64,000 nt of DNA from Tistrella mobilis (GTDB lineage: Bacteria > Pseudomonadota > Alphaproteobacteria > Tistrellales > Tistrellaceae). The notes beneath the pieces were generated by a model. The model saw nothing but the letters and a program-made list of their open reading frames with translations, was not told the DNA's origin and ran no database searches. Both the position numbers and the translations under genes were made by a program. This document shows, piece by piece, positions 43,477 to 52,873 of this stretch; position 1 is the first letter of the stretch; every line of letters starts with the position of its first letter. The stretch covers positions 201,724-265,723 of the forward strand of contig NZ_JBBIAB010000003.1 in assembly GCF_039634785.1 (NCBI RefSeq), in the 5' to 3' direction.

Positions 43477-44199
43477 ATGCATCTGACGCCCGACCTGCTG
43501 CTGCGCGCCTATGTCTGCGGCATCTTCCCGATGGCCGAGTCGGGCGACAAACCCGAACTCTACTGGGTCGACCCCGACCGGCGCGGCGTGCTGCCGCTGG
43601 ATGGCTTTCACCTGCCGCGCAAGCTGCGCAAGACCATCCGCCGCCAGCCGTTCACCGTGACCGTGGATGCCGATTTCGAGGGCGTGATGTGCGGTTGCGC
43701 GGCCCCCGCCCCCGGGCGCGAGCGGACCTGGATCAATGACGAGATCCTGGCGCTTTATACCGAGCTGCACCAGATGGGCCATGCCCACAGCATCGAGGTG
43801 CGGGAGGGGGCTGAACTGGTCGGCGGGCTGTACGGCGTGTCGCTGGGGGCGGCGTTTTTCGGCGAAAGCATGTTCAGCCGCCGCACCGATGCCAGCAAGG
43901 TGGCGCTGGTCCATCTGGTGGCCCGGCTGAAACGCGGCGGCTATCGGCTGCTCGACACCCAGTTCGTGACCGACCATCTGACCCGCTTCGGCGCGATCGA
44001 GATCCCGCGCGGGGTCTATCAGGACCGGTTGCGCAATGCGCTGGGCATCAGGGCGAGCTTCATCCCCGAGCCTTTCGGCTTCGGCGCGGGCACGCCCGAT
44101 CAGGTGCTGGCGGCGATCGACGGACCGGTGGCACAGCCCCGGCGACGGCGGCCGCGCGATCCGATGGACGATGCCGATGCGGTGGTGTTGGAGGTCTGA
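43477..44199 (+). CDS. aat: Leucyl/phenylalanyl-tRNA-protein transferase
   Basis: This protein of 240 residues transfers Leu or Phe from tRNA to the N-terminus of proteins with basic N-termini, marking them for ClpAP degradation under the N-end rule. It has [44 protein letters not shown] and the catalytic region [21 protein letters not shown], then [15 protein letters not shown]. The start at 43477 ([12 protein letters not shown]) matches the family. It converges on the DUF2155 gene. Confidence 0.96.
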   Translation: MHLTPDLLLRAYVCGIFPMAESGDKPELYWVDPDRRGVLPLDGFHLPRKLRKTIRRQPFTVTVDADFEGVMCGCAAPAPGRERTWINDEILALYTELHQMGHAHSIEVREGAELVGGLYGVSLGAAFFGESMFSRRTDASKVALVHLVARLKRGGYRLLDTQFVTDHLTRFGAIEIPRGVYQDRLRNALGIRASFIPEPFGFGAGTPDQVLAAIDGPVAQPRRRRPRDPMDDADAVVLEV

Positions 44200-44205
44200 G
44201 CGGGA

Positions 44206-44649
44206 TCAGCCCGCGGGCTTCGCGGAGCCCTCGTCCGACGGCTCCGGCGCCTTGTCGACGCAGGAGATCGGCCAGATGTCGTAGATCGGGTTGTCGAGTG
44301 CGTTCAGACCCGGCGAGGAGGCGAACATCCAGCCGTCGAAGATCCGCTCGGTCGGTGCCGAGGCGGTGGTCTGCTGCACTTCCAGGAAGACCCGGGCCTC
44401 GGGGGCCTGTTCCGGCGGCGCGCTTTCGCAATAGCGCACGGTGATCACCAGCGAGCCGAATTCGACCGGCTGGTCGATGGGCGCCACGATCCGGCTGATC
44501 CGCGCCGTCACCTTGTTCAGGCCGTTGAAGATCGCGACCTTGCCCGGGATGCCGCCCGTTCCACCCGTCTGCTGCTGCGCGGCGGCAGGGCCCGAGGCCA
44601 GAAGCAGGGCGCCGAGCGCCACGGTCGCAAGGCTGCGCATCCTGATCAT
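44206..44649 (-). CDS. Exported DUF2155 protein
   Basis: This 147-residue protein has a signal peptide ending AAAQQQ, then the DUF2155 core (KVAIFNGLNKVTARI, VEFGSLVITVRYCES, FLEVQQ, RIFDGWMFASSPGLNALDNP, DIWPISC). It is of unknown function, periplasmic, and almost universal next to aat and ndufA12 in alphaproteobacteria. ATGA overlap with mlaD suggests a shared translation unit. Confidence 0.93.
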   Translation of the reverse strand: MIRMRSLATVALGALLLASGPAAAQQQTGGTGGIPGKVAIFNGLNKVTARISRIVAPIDQPVEFGSLVITVRYCESAPPEQAPEARVFLEVQQTTASAPTERIFDGWMFASSPGLNALDNPIYDIWPISCVDKAPEPSDEGSAKPAG

Positions 44650-45167
44650 TCCGCGAACGGATCCTTCTTCGCCGCACCGCCGGTGGCGGGGGCTTCGGCA
44701 CCGGCCGGCTTCTCCTCGCCGCTGCCGCCGGACGAGAAGAGATAGCGGCCGATCAGCGATTCGAGGCTGACCGAGGACTGGGTATAGGTGATCGCCTGGC
44801 CCGGCTGCAGCATGCGATCATCGCCGCCCGGCACCACCGAGACGTATTTGTCGCCCAGCAGGCCCGAACTTGCGATCTCGGCCGAGCTGTCGGCCGGCAG
44901 CTTGATCGTGGGGTCGATCGACAGCGTGATCTCGGCGCGATAGGTCTCGGGGTTCAGATGCTGGCCGGTGACGCTGCCGACCTTGATGCCGCCGATGCGG
45001 ACCTCCGAGCCGGGCACGATGCCGTCGACACTGTCGAAAGCGGCGGTCAGGGCGTAGCCACTGCCGCTGCCGCCGCGCCCGGCGCCGGTATAGGCATGGA
45101 CGGCGAAGCCGACCGCGACCGCGATGACGGCCGCGCCGAGCAGGGTTTCGACGACACTGCGCTGCAA
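44646..45167 (-). CDS. mlaD: MlaD-type MCE lipid-transport protein
   Basis: This protein of 173 residues begins with TTG at 45167, preceded by GGAAGGAAG and giving MQRSVVETLLGAAV, the usual alphaproteobacterial MlaD N-terminus. A single membrane segment (about 8-28) is followed by the MCE domain (GLTAAFDSVDGIVPGSEVRIGGIKVGSV) and a charged tail. It forms hexamers in the MlaFEDB complex that moves phospholipids between outer and inner membranes. The other mla genes are not in this window. It overlaps the DUF2155 gene. Confidence 0.9.
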   Translation of the reverse strand: MQRSVVETLLGAAVIAVAVGFAVHAYTGAGRGGSGSGYALTAAFDSVDGIVPGSEVRIGGIKVGSVTGQHLNPETYRAEITLSIDPTIKLPADSSAEIASSGLLGDKYVSVVPGGDDRMLQPGQAITYTQSSVSLESLIGRYLFSSGGSGEEKPAGAEAPATGGAAKKDPFAE

Positions 45168-45248
45168 GCTCTGCTTCCTTCCGGCCGTTGGATCCGGATC
45201 AGCTGCGACGGCCGGCAATGGGGGCCGGCCGGCAGATACCCGATCAGA

Positions 45249-45596
45249 TCAGGACGGCGTCCAGGGTTCGTAGTCACCGGTGGCCTTGGGCCGCTCGCCG
45301 CCGGCCAGGATATGGCCCTTGGGCAGATAGGCTTCGGCACTGCCGGTGTGGTTCGGCTCGAACGGCTTTTCCCAGGTCTTGCGCGCCAGCGGCGCCTCGA
45401 CCGGGGTCTTGTCGGTGGTGCCGTGCAGCCAGCGATGCCATTCCGGCGGCACCGTGGTCGGGTCGACACCCTTGCCATAGGTCACCCAGCGCCGGGACGG
45501 GTTGTCCTTGTGCCGGAAATAACGGTTCCCGAACTCGTCCTCGCCCACGGACACGCCGTGGCGCAGGGTGTAAAGACGTGTCATGAGATTGGTCAT
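45249..45596 (-). CDS. NADH dehydrogenase accessory subunit NDUFA12-like
   Basis: This protein of 115 residues shows VGEDEFGNRYFRHKDN, RRWVTYGKGVDPTTVPPEWHRWLHG and KPFEPNHTGSAEAYLP, the pattern of the 17.2-kDa (NDUFA12/B17.2) complex I accessory subunit. Such subunits are shared by mitochondria and alphaproteobacteria, where they assist assembly of NADH:ubiquinone oxidoreductase. The ATG at 45596 is chosen; an in-frame GTG lies nine bases upstream and another ATG further in. The other nuo genes lie elsewhere. Confidence 0.93.
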   Translation of the reverse strand: MTNLMTRLYTLRHGVSVGEDEFGNRYFRHKDNPSRRWVTYGKGVDPTTVPPEWHRWLHGTTDKTPVEAPLARKTWEKPFEPNHTGSAEAYLPKGHILAGGERPKATGDYEPWTPS

Positions 45597-45751
45597 GGGG
45601 TCCACTATCCGGATGACTGGCCGCCGCCAAGATAGGGGTTGCCCCCCGGGTGCGCAAGCCTCGGCCGTGCAGGGCGGGCATATGTGCCGTGCAGGGGTGG
45701 CCGCGGCGCTGCATTACGCATCGATGACAGTCATCCTGTCCACAGGCCGCT

Positions 45752-45760
45752 TGTGGAAAA
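45752..45760 (-). promoter_or_regulatory. DnaA-box-like site 1 upstream of nrdJ
   Basis: On the minus strand TTTTCCACA matches the DnaA-box consensus TTWTNCACA. It lies about 490 bases upstream of the nrdJ ATG. A weaker 7/9 match (CTGTCCACA) lies at 45736-45744 on the plus strand. Confidence 0.4.
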
Positions 45761-45849
45761 CCCGGGGAAAAATCGCCCGGTTCCGGCGCGGAATCAAGGC
45801 ACTCCGGGGCTTTGCGCGGATGCTGCGCGAACGCGCCGGCGCGCCGGGC

Positions 45850-45858
45850 TTATCCACA
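45850..45858 (+). promoter_or_regulatory. DnaA box upstream of nrdJ
   Basis: TTATCCACA is the perfect DnaA box. It lies eight bases before the first NrdR-like box in an AT-rich spot within the 640-bp spacer between the ndufA12-like gene and nrdJ. Confidence 0.6.
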
Positions 45859-45865
45859 CATGACC

Positions 45866-45911
45866 ACACCATATAGATAAAATCCCCCACAAGACCCCCT
45901 AGATATTGTAA
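45866..45911 (+). promoter_or_regulatory. Paired NrdR-like boxes in the nrdJ promoter region
   Basis: Two 16-bp imperfect matches to the NrdR consensus (ACACWATATATWGTGT) lie at 45866-45881 (ACACCATATAGATAAA) and 45896-45911 (CCCCTAGATATTGTAA). They start 30 bp apart, the spacing typical of tandem NrdR boxes. NrdR represses ribonucleotide reductase genes when dATP is abundant. The remaining spacer to 46240 has no gene and no visible cobalamin riboswitch. Confidence 0.6.
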
Positions 45912-46240
45912 GGCAGGGCGCTCGGAAAACACTTGCGGCGTGGGGCCGTGCAGGCTTACGATCCGGGTCAGACGGGCAGGCCGAAGACATCTTCCTCGGG
46001 GATCCCGCCGCAGATTTGGCGCCGGTCCGGCCGGCGACCTTCGGACATAACCCCAACCCGACAGACCCGACCCCCGACACCACACCCCGCGCGCCCGGGA
46101 ACGAACCGATGCAGTCGATGCGCCGGTGGCCGGGCTTCGGGGTGTTTCCGTGCCCGGGGCGTCGTTGCGTCGCCATTTTCCGTTGAATCCCACGCGAGCG
46201 GGCCCCAAGCCGCCCGCCAGCATGATGGAGGCAGGATACG

Positions 46241-49200
46241 ATGCGGATCGCCCGCAAGCTCACCGTCGATGGCCGCTCCCCTTACCAGGGGATCGAGATG
46301 CGGACCGCCACCAGCGAAATCCGCAACCCCGACGGCTCGGTCGTCTTCAAGCTCGAAAATATCGAGGTGCCCGCCTCGTGGTCGCAGGTCGCCTGCGACA
46401 TCATCGCGCAGAAGTACTTCCGCAAGCGCGGCGTTCCCGCCGTCACCCGGCGCGTGCCCGAAGAGGGCGTGCCCGAGTTCCTGTGGCGTTCGGAACCCGA
46501 CGAGGCGGCGCTGGCCGCCCTGCCCGAGGGTGAGCGCTATACGGGGGAGCGCACCGCCGCCCAGGTCTTCGACCGCATGGCCGGCACCTGGGCCTATTGG
46601 GGCTGGAAGGGCGGCTATTTCGACAGCGAAGCCGATGCGGCCGCCTATCGCGACGAGATGTGCCGGATGCTGGCCGACCAGATGGCCGCACCCAACTCGC
46701 CGCAGTGGTTCAACACCGGCCTGCACTGGGCCTATGGCATCGACGGCCCGGCCCAGGGCCATTATTACGTCGACCATGTCACCGGCGAGCTGACCCGCTC
46801 GGCCACGGCCTATGAACACCCGCAGCCCCATGCCTGCTTCATCCAGTCGGTCTCGGACGATCTGGTGAACGAGGGCGGCATCATGGACCTCTGGGTCCGC
46901 GAGGCGCGGCTGTTCAAATACGGCTCGGGCACCGGCACCAATTTCTCGTCGGTGCGCGGCGAGGGCGAGCCGCTGTCGGGCGGCGGCCGCTCGTCGGGCC
47001 TGATGAGCTTCCTGAAGATCGGCGACCGCGCCGCGGGTGCCATCAAGTCTGGCGGCACCACCCGCCGGGCCGCGAAGATGGTGGTGGTCGATGTCGACCA
47101 TCCCGATATCGAGGCCTATATCAACTGGAAGGTGATCGAAGAGCAGAAGGTGGCGGCGCTGGTCACCGGCTCCAAGCTCGCCAACAAGCATCTGAACGCG
47201 GTGATCAAGGCCGCCTCGGATCTGAAGGTGGCCGAGGACGACCGCTTCGACCCGCGCCGCAACCCGGCGCTGAAGGCCGCGGTCAAGGCCGCCCGGGCGG
47301 CGCTGATCCCCGAGAATTACGTTCAGCGCGTCATTCAGTTCGCGCGCCAGGGCTATACCGAACTCCACATCCCGGTGTTCAACACCGATTGGGATTCGGA
47401 AGCCTATCTGACCGTTTCGGGCCAGAACTCGAACAATTCGGTGCGCGTCACCGATGCCTTCCTGAACGCGGTGCTGGCCGATGGCGAGTGGACGCTGACC
47501 CGCCGCACCGACGGCAAGGCCGTGCGCACCATCCGCGCCAAGGATCTGTGGGAGCAGATCGGCAACGCCGCCTGGGCGAGCGCCGATCCCGGTATCCAGT
47601 TCGACACCACGATCAACGACTGGCACACCTGCCCCGCCCACGGCCGGATCAACGCGTCCAACCCGTGTTCGGAATACATGTTCCTCGACGACACGGCCTG
47701 CAACCTGGCGTCGCTGAACCTGATGACCTTCCGGCGCGAGGACGGCTCGTTCGACATCGAGACCTACGAGCATGCGGTCCGGCTGTGGACCGTGACGCTG
47801 GAAATCTCGGTGCTGATGGCGCAGTACCCCTCGGCGACCATCGCCCAGCTGTCCTATGATTTCCGCACCCTCGGCCTCGGCTACGCCAATCTGGGCGGCC
47901 TGCTGATGGCCTCGGGCCTTGCCTATGACAGCCACGAGGGCCGCGCCCTTTCCGGTGCGCTGACCGCGATCATGACCGGTGTCGCCTATGCGACCTCGGC
48001 CGAGATGGCGAAGGAACTCGGCACCTTCCCGAAATACGCGCCCAATGCCGAGGCGATGCTGCGGGTGATCCGCAACCATCGCCGCGCCGCCCATGGCGCG
48101 AGCGAGGGCTATGAGCAGCTGTCGGTGGCGCCGGTGGCGCTGGACCACGCCAACCTGCCCGATCCGCGCCTGGGCGATGCCGCCCGCCGCGCCTGGGACC
48201 AGGCGCTGGAGCTGGGCGAGGCCCATGGTTTCCGCAATGCCCAGTCGACCGTGATCGCCCCCACCGGCACGATCGGCCTGGTGATGGATTGCGACACCAC
48301 CGGCATCGAGCCCGATTTCGCGCTGGTGAAGTTCAAGAAGCTCGCCGGCGGCGGCTACTTCAAGATCATCAACCGCACCGTGCCCGAGGCGCTGGCCAGG
48401 CTCGGCTATGAAGAGCCGCGGATCCGCGCGATCATCGACTATGCGGTCGGCCGCGGCACCCTCGCCGGCTCGCCCGCCATCGGCCATGACGCACTGCGGG
48501 CCCGCGGCTTCGACGATGCCGCGATCGAGCGGCTGGAGAAGTCGCTGGGCCAGGCCTTCGAGCTGAAATTCGCCTTCAACAAGTGGACGCTGGGCGCCGA
48601 GTTCTGCCGCGACGCGCTGGGCTTTACCGATGCCCAGCTCGACGATCCGGCTTTCGACATGCTCCAGGGCCTGGGCTTCTCGAAGGACGAGATCGAGGCC
48701 GCGAACATCTGGGTCTGCGGTGCGATGACGCTGGAAGGCGCGCCGGGGCTGGAAGCCCGGCACCTGCCGGTCTTCGACTGCGCCAACCCCTGCGGCCGCA
48801 AGGGCACCCGCTACCTGTCGGCCGAAGCCCATATCCGCATGATGGCGGCGGCGCAGCCCTTCATCTCGGGCGCGATCAGCAAGACCATCAACATGCCGAA
48901 TGCGGCCACGGTGGAAGACTGCAAGGCGGCCTACATGCTGTCCTGGCGGCTGGGCCTCAAGGCCAATGCGCTCTATCGCGACGGCTCCAAGCTCTCGCAG
49001 CCGCTGAACGCCATGATCCTGGACGACGATGTCGAGGACGTGGAAGAGGCGGTGGCCGAGTTCGCAGCCAGGCCCGCCGCCGAACAGGCGCGCGTGGTGG
49101 CCGAGCGGATCGTCACCCAGTATGTGAGCGAGCGCCAGCGCCTGCCCCATCGCCGCAAGGGGTACACCCAGAAGGCGGTGGTCGGCGGCCATAAGCTCTA

Positions 49201-49903
49201 TCTGCGCACCGGCGAATACGAAGACGGCAAGCTGGGCGAAATCTTCATCGACATGCACAAGGAAGGCGCCGCCTTCCGCAGCCTGATGAACGCCTTCGCC
49301 ATCGCCATCTCGATCGGCCTGCAGTACGGCGTGCCGCTGGACGAATATGTCGACGCCTATGTCTTCAGCCGGTTCGAGCCCTCGGGCATGGTCGAAGGCA
49401 ATGACGCGATCAAGATGGCGACCTCGGTGCTCGACTACGTGTTCCGGGAACTCGCGATCTCGTATCTGGGCCGCACCGACCTTGCCCATGTCCAGCCGGT
49501 CCAGGCAGCCGATCTGCTGCCCGACAGCGTGGGCCGCGGCGTGCGCGAGGGCACCCGCGAAGACGGCCAGGGCGGCACCCCCACCCCGGCGCCCGCGGTC
49601 GCCGCGGCCATGGGGCTCGCCAGCGCCGGCTTCGTGCGCAGCAATCTCTACGTGCTCCGCGGCGGCGCGGGCGGCAACACCGCCACCGCCTATGCCGAGC
49701 CGCATGCCCATGCGCATGAAGACCTGTCGCCGACCGCCATCGGCCGTGCCGAAGTGGTCGACGAGCGCCTGGAGGCGATCCGCATCGCCCGCCAGAAGGG
49801 CTTCGAGGGCGACCCCTGCGGCGAATGCGGCAACATGACCCTGGTCCGCAACGGCACCTGCCTGAAATGCGTCACCTGCGGCTCGACCAGCGGCTGCTCC
49901 TGA
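46241..49903 (+). CDS. nrdJ: Adenosylcobalamin-dependent ribonucleotide reductase (class II)
   Basis: This 1220-residue enzyme reduces ribonucleotides with adenosylcobalamin and needs no oxygen or tyrosyl radical. Recognisable segments are [32 protein letters not shown], the active-site [20 protein letters not shown] and the C-terminal zinc-ribbon-like region ([18 protein letters not shown]). Length fits the long bacterial NrdJ. GGAGG precedes the ATG. Paired NrdR boxes and DnaA boxes upstream suggest cell-cycle and dNTP control. A strong terminator follows. Confidence 0.96.
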   Translation: MRIARKLTVDGRSPYQGIEMRTATSEIRNPDGSVVFKLENIEVPASWSQVACDIIAQKYFRKRGVPAVTRRVPEEGVPEFLWRSEPDEAALAALPEGERYTGERTAAQVFDRMAGTWAYWGWKGGYFDSEADAAAYRDEMCRMLADQMAAPNSPQWFNTGLHWAYGIDGPAQGHYYVDHVTGELTRSATAYEHPQPHACFIQSVSDDLVNEGGIMDLWVREARLFKYGSGTGTNFSSVRGEGEPLSGGGRSSGLMSFLKIGDRAAGAIKSGGTTRRAAKMVVVDVDHPDIEAYINWKVIEEQKVAALVTGSKLANKHLNAVIKAASDLKVAEDDRFDPRRNPALKAAVKAARAALIPENYVQRVIQFARQGYTELHIPVFNTDWDSEAYLTVSGQNSNNSVRVTDAFLNAVLADGEWTLTRRTDGKAVRTIRAKDLWEQIGNAAWASADPGIQFDTTINDWHTCPAHGRINASNPCSEYMFLDDTACNLASLNLMTFRREDGSFDIETYEHAVRLWTVTLEISVLMAQYPSATIAQLSYDFRTLGLGYANLGGLLMASGLAYDSHEGRALSGALTAIMTGVAYATSAEMAKELGTFPKYAPNAEAMLRVIRNHRRAAHGASEGYEQLSVAPVALDHANLPDPRLGDAARRAWDQALELGEAHGFRNAQSTVIAPTGTIGLVMDCDTTGIEPDFALVKFKKLAGGGYFKIINRTVPEALARLGYEEPRIRAIIDYAVGRGTLAGSPAIGHDALRARGFDDAAIERLEKSLGQAFELKFAFNKWTLGAEFCRDALGFTDAQLDDPAFDMLQGLGFSKDEIEAANIWVCGAMTLEGAPGLEARHLPVFDCANPCGRKGTRYLSAEAHIRMMAAAQPFISGAISKTINMPNAATVEDCKAAYMLSWRLGLKANALYRDGSKLSQPLNAMILDDDVEDVEEAVAEFAARPAAEQARVVAERIVTQYVSERQRLPHRRKGYTQKAVVGGHKLYLRTGEYEDGKLGEIFIDMHKEGAAFRSLMNAFAIAISIGLQYGVPLDEYVDAYVFSRFEPSGMVEGNDAIKMATSVLDYVFRELAISYLGRTDLAHVQPVQAADLLPDSVGRGVREGTREDGQGGTPTPAPAVAAAMGLASAGFVRSNLYVLRGGAGGNTATAYAEPHAHAHEDLSPTAIGRAEVVDERLEAIRIARQKGFEGDPCGECGNMTLVRNGTCLKCVTCGSTSGCS

Positions 49904-49951
49904 CCGGCCGGGCGGCCCGTCCGCCCCTGCCTGCACCCCGATGACCACCCG

Positions 49952-49989
49952 ACGCCGCCCCGGTTCCGACCGGGGCGGCGTTCGGTTTT
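49952..49989 (+). terminator. Intrinsic terminator after nrdJ
   Basis: A perfect 12-bp stem (ACGCCGCCCCGG with its complement) and TTCCGA loop is followed by TCGGTTTTG. It lies about 50 bases after the nrdJ stop. Confidence 0.85.
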
Positions 49990-50027
49990 GGTGGCAGCGG
50001 CGGCCCGCCATGCCTAGAGTCAGGGCC

Positions 50028-50258
50028 ATGGCCCAGGACATCGCCCCACCCGCCCTCATCGTCCCGGCCGAGTATCCAGAACTCCGGCTGCTCGCCTGGA
50101 ACCGCGATCCGGCACGACCGCTGCCGGAAGCGGAGGTGTTTGCGCTCTACGAGGCCAATTGGCGCCATGTCGACCAGGACCGCCTGACGCCCCGCGAACG
50201 GGCGCTGATCGACCGCCTGACCCGGCGCTGGGGGGCCGGGCGGATGCTGGTCCGATGA
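50028..50258 (+). CDS. Small protein paired with AbiEii-like nucleotidyltransferase (possible antitoxin)
   Basis: This small 76-residue protein starts MAQDIAPPALIVPAEYPEL and has the segment VFALYEANWRHVDQDRLTPRERALIDRL. I cannot assign a domain with certainty; similar small proteins with an R-x-V-D and RERALI pattern often precede nucleotidyltransferases. The four-base overlap (ATGA at 50255-50258) with the next gene means coupled translation and a likely functional pair, such as an antitoxin or specificity partner. ATG 50010 is an alternative start. Confidence 0.7.
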   Translation: MAQDIAPPALIVPAEYPELRLLAWNRDPARPLPEAEVFALYEANWRHVDQDRLTPRERALIDRLTRRWGAGRMLVR

Positions 50259-50956
50259 CCGGCTATCGTCGCCCCGAGCATCAGGCGGTCGCGGTCCTGC
50301 TCGATCGGCTGGACGCGGCGGTTCTGGAGGCGGGCGCCTGCCGCTTCGGCGGTGGCACCGCGATCGTGCTGGCGCTTGGGGAATACCGGGTCTCCGCCGA
50401 TGTCGACTTCCTTTGTGCCAGCACGGAAGGGTATCGCTTCCTCCGTCAGCGCATCTTCGACGGCGGGTTCGGAAGCCTGTTCAGAGCCCCCGTCACCCTG
50501 CCCCGCGGCCACCGCGCCGATCAGTACGGCCTGCGTGCCCTGATCGAGATCGACGGCCGACCGGTGAAGTTCGAAATCGTCCGCGAAGCCCGCATCGACC
50601 TGGATCCGCCAGATGCCCGGCTGTGCGGCTGCCCGGTGCTGAGCACCGCCGACCAGTACGCCGAAAAACTGCTCGCCAATGCCGACCGCGGGGCAGACAA
50701 GGCCGTCGCCTGGCGGGATGCGATCGATCTCGGCATGCTGATCCAGCATCTGGGCCCTGTCCCGGATGCAGCGGTCACAAAGGCCGTCGGCGCCTACGGC
50801 CCCTCGGTCCTGGCCGCCCTCTCACGGGTTCACGAGACGCTCGACCTGCCGGACAACCGCCGCCATGCCCGCGATCGCCTGGGCATGACCGGGGAGGATC
50901 TGGACAGGGCCGTAGACGCGCTCGGCACCGATCTCCGGCGGCTGACGGGCGGCTGA
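50255..50956 (+). CDS. AbiEii/MNT-like nucleotidyltransferase
   Basis: The 233-residue protein has the minimal nucleotidyltransferase signature FGGGTAIVLALGEYRVSADVDF, where the G-G/T motif and Asp49 and Asp51 form the metal site. A later VLSTADQYAEKLLANADR segment matches the AbiEii/AbiGii toxin family. Such proteins modify tRNA or proteins by nucleotide transfer, as in type IV abortive-infection or toxin-antitoxin systems. It is coupled to the small upstream gene by four bases. The toxin role is inference. Confidence 0.78.
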   Translation: MTGYRRPEHQAVAVLLDRLDAAVLEAGACRFGGGTAIVLALGEYRVSADVDFLCASTEGYRFLRQRIFDGGFGSLFRAPVTLPRGHRADQYGLRALIEIDGRPVKFEIVREARIDLDPPDARLCGCPVLSTADQYAEKLLANADRGADKAVAWRDAIDLGMLIQHLGPVPDAAVTKAVGAYGPSVLAALSRVHETLDLPDNRRHARDRLGMTGEDLDRAVDALGTDLRRLTGG

Positions 50957-50979
50957 TCCACCAAGGCGACGATATCGCC

Positions 50980-51399
50980 TCACCTCAACAGTTTCAGGCT
51001 CCCGGTCAGCGAGCGCACCCATTTGTCCGGGCCCAGGAGGCCGAAGCCGTCGATCGTCTCGGTGCCGAGATCGCGCGTGGGGAAGGCGGCGACATAGTCG
51101 GCGAAGACGTGCAGGCTGCGGGCAAAGCCCGGAAAGGGGACGACGGTGGCCTCTTCGGGGGCCGGCAGGGCCTTCAGCAGCAGGCTGCGGATCACCTCCG
51201 CCGGTGCCTGAAGCACGGGAACCGGCAGGTTGGTGATCGTGGCCGTGCTGCGGCCGGCGGCGTCGGTGAGGGCGACGGCGCCGAGTTCAGGCCGGGCGGC
51301 CCCCAGGCCGATGGCGATACCGGCGATGGTGTTGGCAAGCAGTCCGGCCGGCAGGGCCGGGTCGATGATGATGGCGATGCGGCTGCTGGCGGCAGTCAT
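50980..51399 (-). CDS. DUF2000-family protein
   Basis: This protein of 139 residues begins MTAASSRIAIIIDPALPAGLLANTIAG, the DUF2000 N-terminal pattern, and continues with AVALTDAAGR, TITNLPVPVLQAPAEVIRSLLLKAL and FARSLHVFADYVA. The function of this small cytosolic family is unknown. AAGGG lies upstream of the ATG. It converges on the nucleotidyltransferase gene. Confidence 0.85.
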   Translation of the reverse strand: MTAASSRIAIIIDPALPAGLLANTIAGIAIGLGAARPELGAVALTDAAGRSTATITNLPVPVLQAPAEVIRSLLLKALPAPEEATVVPFPGFARSLHVFADYVAAFPTRDLGTETIDGFGLLGPDKWVRSLTGSLKLLR

Positions 51400-52047
51400 C
51401 CGGGGATCCCTTCGCATGAAAACCGGGATCGGGCGTCCACCCGCTCCCGGTCGCGAAGTCTGGGCGGCGGCCGCGGGAATGTGCTGTCTATCCACCCGCC
51501 GGCAGAGAGGCCGGAAGGCAGGATCGTCCCGGTTTTGCATCAATCGGGGCAGAAGTTTGCGCACCACCGGAAGTGGTGAGTTCCCATACAATCGCAATCA
51601 CGCCCGAGATGATGGTATACCAGTTCGGGATCAAATCGACCGGATCCAGGATGTGGCCACGCACAATATTTCTTGTGCAACGCAATATCATTCCGATCCG
51701 GCGGTCGGGATCAGATCCGAACGCCTCTTCCGGAAATAATCGGGATCGCGCACCGGTTCGGGGATCGCGAAACATGCGGCCCAAACCTCGGAATCGACAC
51801 CGTTCGCTCTGGTCGGGTTTCGCGGTTGCCAGCGCGCGACGGTTTGGTTACTTAGGTCCGGAGCCTTCAGGGGAGGCCCGCGGAGGGGCTGCGGTGCTGG
51901 GGGAGAAATGATGCACCGCACGTGCTTCCGAACACGTTACGGCTGGACGCGCGAAACCACAGCGCGCAGCATTCCATCAGGGCAACCGCCGTCCGGCCGT
52001 CCGGCCCCCGCGGGACGATCGGTGCGGCATGCGGCCAACTTCGACAT
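51400..52047 (+). other. Spacer of about 650 bp before the liv operon
   Basis: No gene is supported. The central part (about 51560-51720) is clearly less GC-rich than the rest. Short open frames occur on both strands here, including a minus-strand one with a hydrophobic stretch, but without a convincing start site or family pattern. TCGGGATC-containing segments recur at about 51627, 51707 and 51739. The livG promoter must lie in this spacer, but I see no strong match. Confidence 0.4.
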
Positions 52048-52854
52048 ATGGAAGCGATGTCGGCCTTGATTTCCGTACAGAACATCGTGAAGCGCTTCGG
52101 CGGGCTCACAGCCGTCGACGACTGCTCGCTGGACGTGCCGAAAGGTTCCATCACCGGCCTGATCGGGCCCAATGGTGCCGGCAAGAGCACGCTCTTCAAC
52201 ATCATCGCCGGGGCCCTGCCGCCCTCCAGCGGCAAGGTGCTGCTGGAAGGCCGCGACGTGACCGGGCTCAAGCCCCATCAGCTGTTCCGGCAGGGGCTGG
52301 TGCGCACCTTCCAGATTCCGCACGAACTCGGTCGGATGACCGTGCTCGAGAATCTGATGATGGTGCCCTCCGGCCAGGCGGGCGAGAATCTGATCTCGGC
52401 CTGGCTGTCCTGGGGACGGGTGCAGCGCGAGGATGCCGAAATCCGCCGCAAGGCGATGGAGGTGCTCGACATCCTCGAGATCACCCATGTCGCGGGCGAA
52501 CTGGCCGGCAATCTGTCCGGCGGGCAGAAGAAGCTGCTGGAACTCGGCCGGACCATGATGGTCGACAACTGCCGGGTGATCCTGCTCGACGAACCGGCGG
52601 CGGGCGTCAACCGCACCCTGCTGGTCAAGCTGGCCGATGTGATCCGCCGGCTGAACCGCGAGCGCGGCATGACCTTCTGCATCATCGAGCACGACATGGA
52701 CCTCGTGACCGAGCTGTGCGACCCGGTCATCGTCATGGCCCAGGGCACCGTGCTGACCCAGGGCACCATGGCCGAGATCCGCGCAAACCAGACGGTGCTC
52801 GACGCCTATCTGGGCTCGGCCGGCGATCCGGAAGCCTTCCGCCGCAAGGCGTGA
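52048..52854 (+). CDS. livG: Branched-chain amino-acid ABC transporter ATP-binding protein LivG
   Basis: This 268-residue ATPase energises the LivHM permease. It has Walker A GPNGAGKST, the Q-loop, signature LSGGQKK, Walker B VILLDEPAAGVN and the switch histidine in IIEHDMDLV. QGLVRTFQIPHELG is typical of LivG. ATG 52048 or 52057 could be the start. It leads a tight cluster livG-livF-livH-livM with gaps of 19 bases or overlaps. Confidence 0.93.
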   Translation: MEAMSALISVQNIVKRFGGLTAVDDCSLDVPKGSITGLIGPNGAGKSTLFNIIAGALPPSSGKVLLEGRDVTGLKPHQLFRQGLVRTFQIPHELGRMTVLENLMMVPSGQAGENLISAWLSWGRVQREDAEIRRKAMEVLDILEITHVAGELAGNLSGGQKKLLELGRTMMVDNCRVILLDEPAAGVNRTLLVKLADVIRRLNRERGMTFCIIEHDMDLVTELCDPVIVMAQGTVLTQGTMAEIRANQTVLDAYLGSAGDPEAFRRKA

Positions 52855-52873
52855 CGCAGCGAACGAGGAACAG

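Noticed and set aside
45720-45915. Chromosomal replication origin
   Set aside because: Two or three DnaA boxes and an AT-rich patch are present, but there are no dnaA, hemE, parAB or dense box arrays; a regulatory role at nrdJ is simpler.
45606-46240. Cobalamin riboswitch upstream of nrdJ
   Set aside because: The region was searched for the conserved B12-box core and none was seen; NrdR-type boxes are the better explanation.
45968-50059. A 1363-residue open frame on the minus strand opposite nrdJ
   Set aside because: It is the antisense shadow of nrdJ; its composition follows the codon structure of the real gene and no family motif is seen.
51488-51784. 98-residue minus-strand frame with a hydrophobic stretch
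   Set aside because: Low GC in this spacer lets chance frames arise; no good start site or family pattern, and the opposite strand is equally open.
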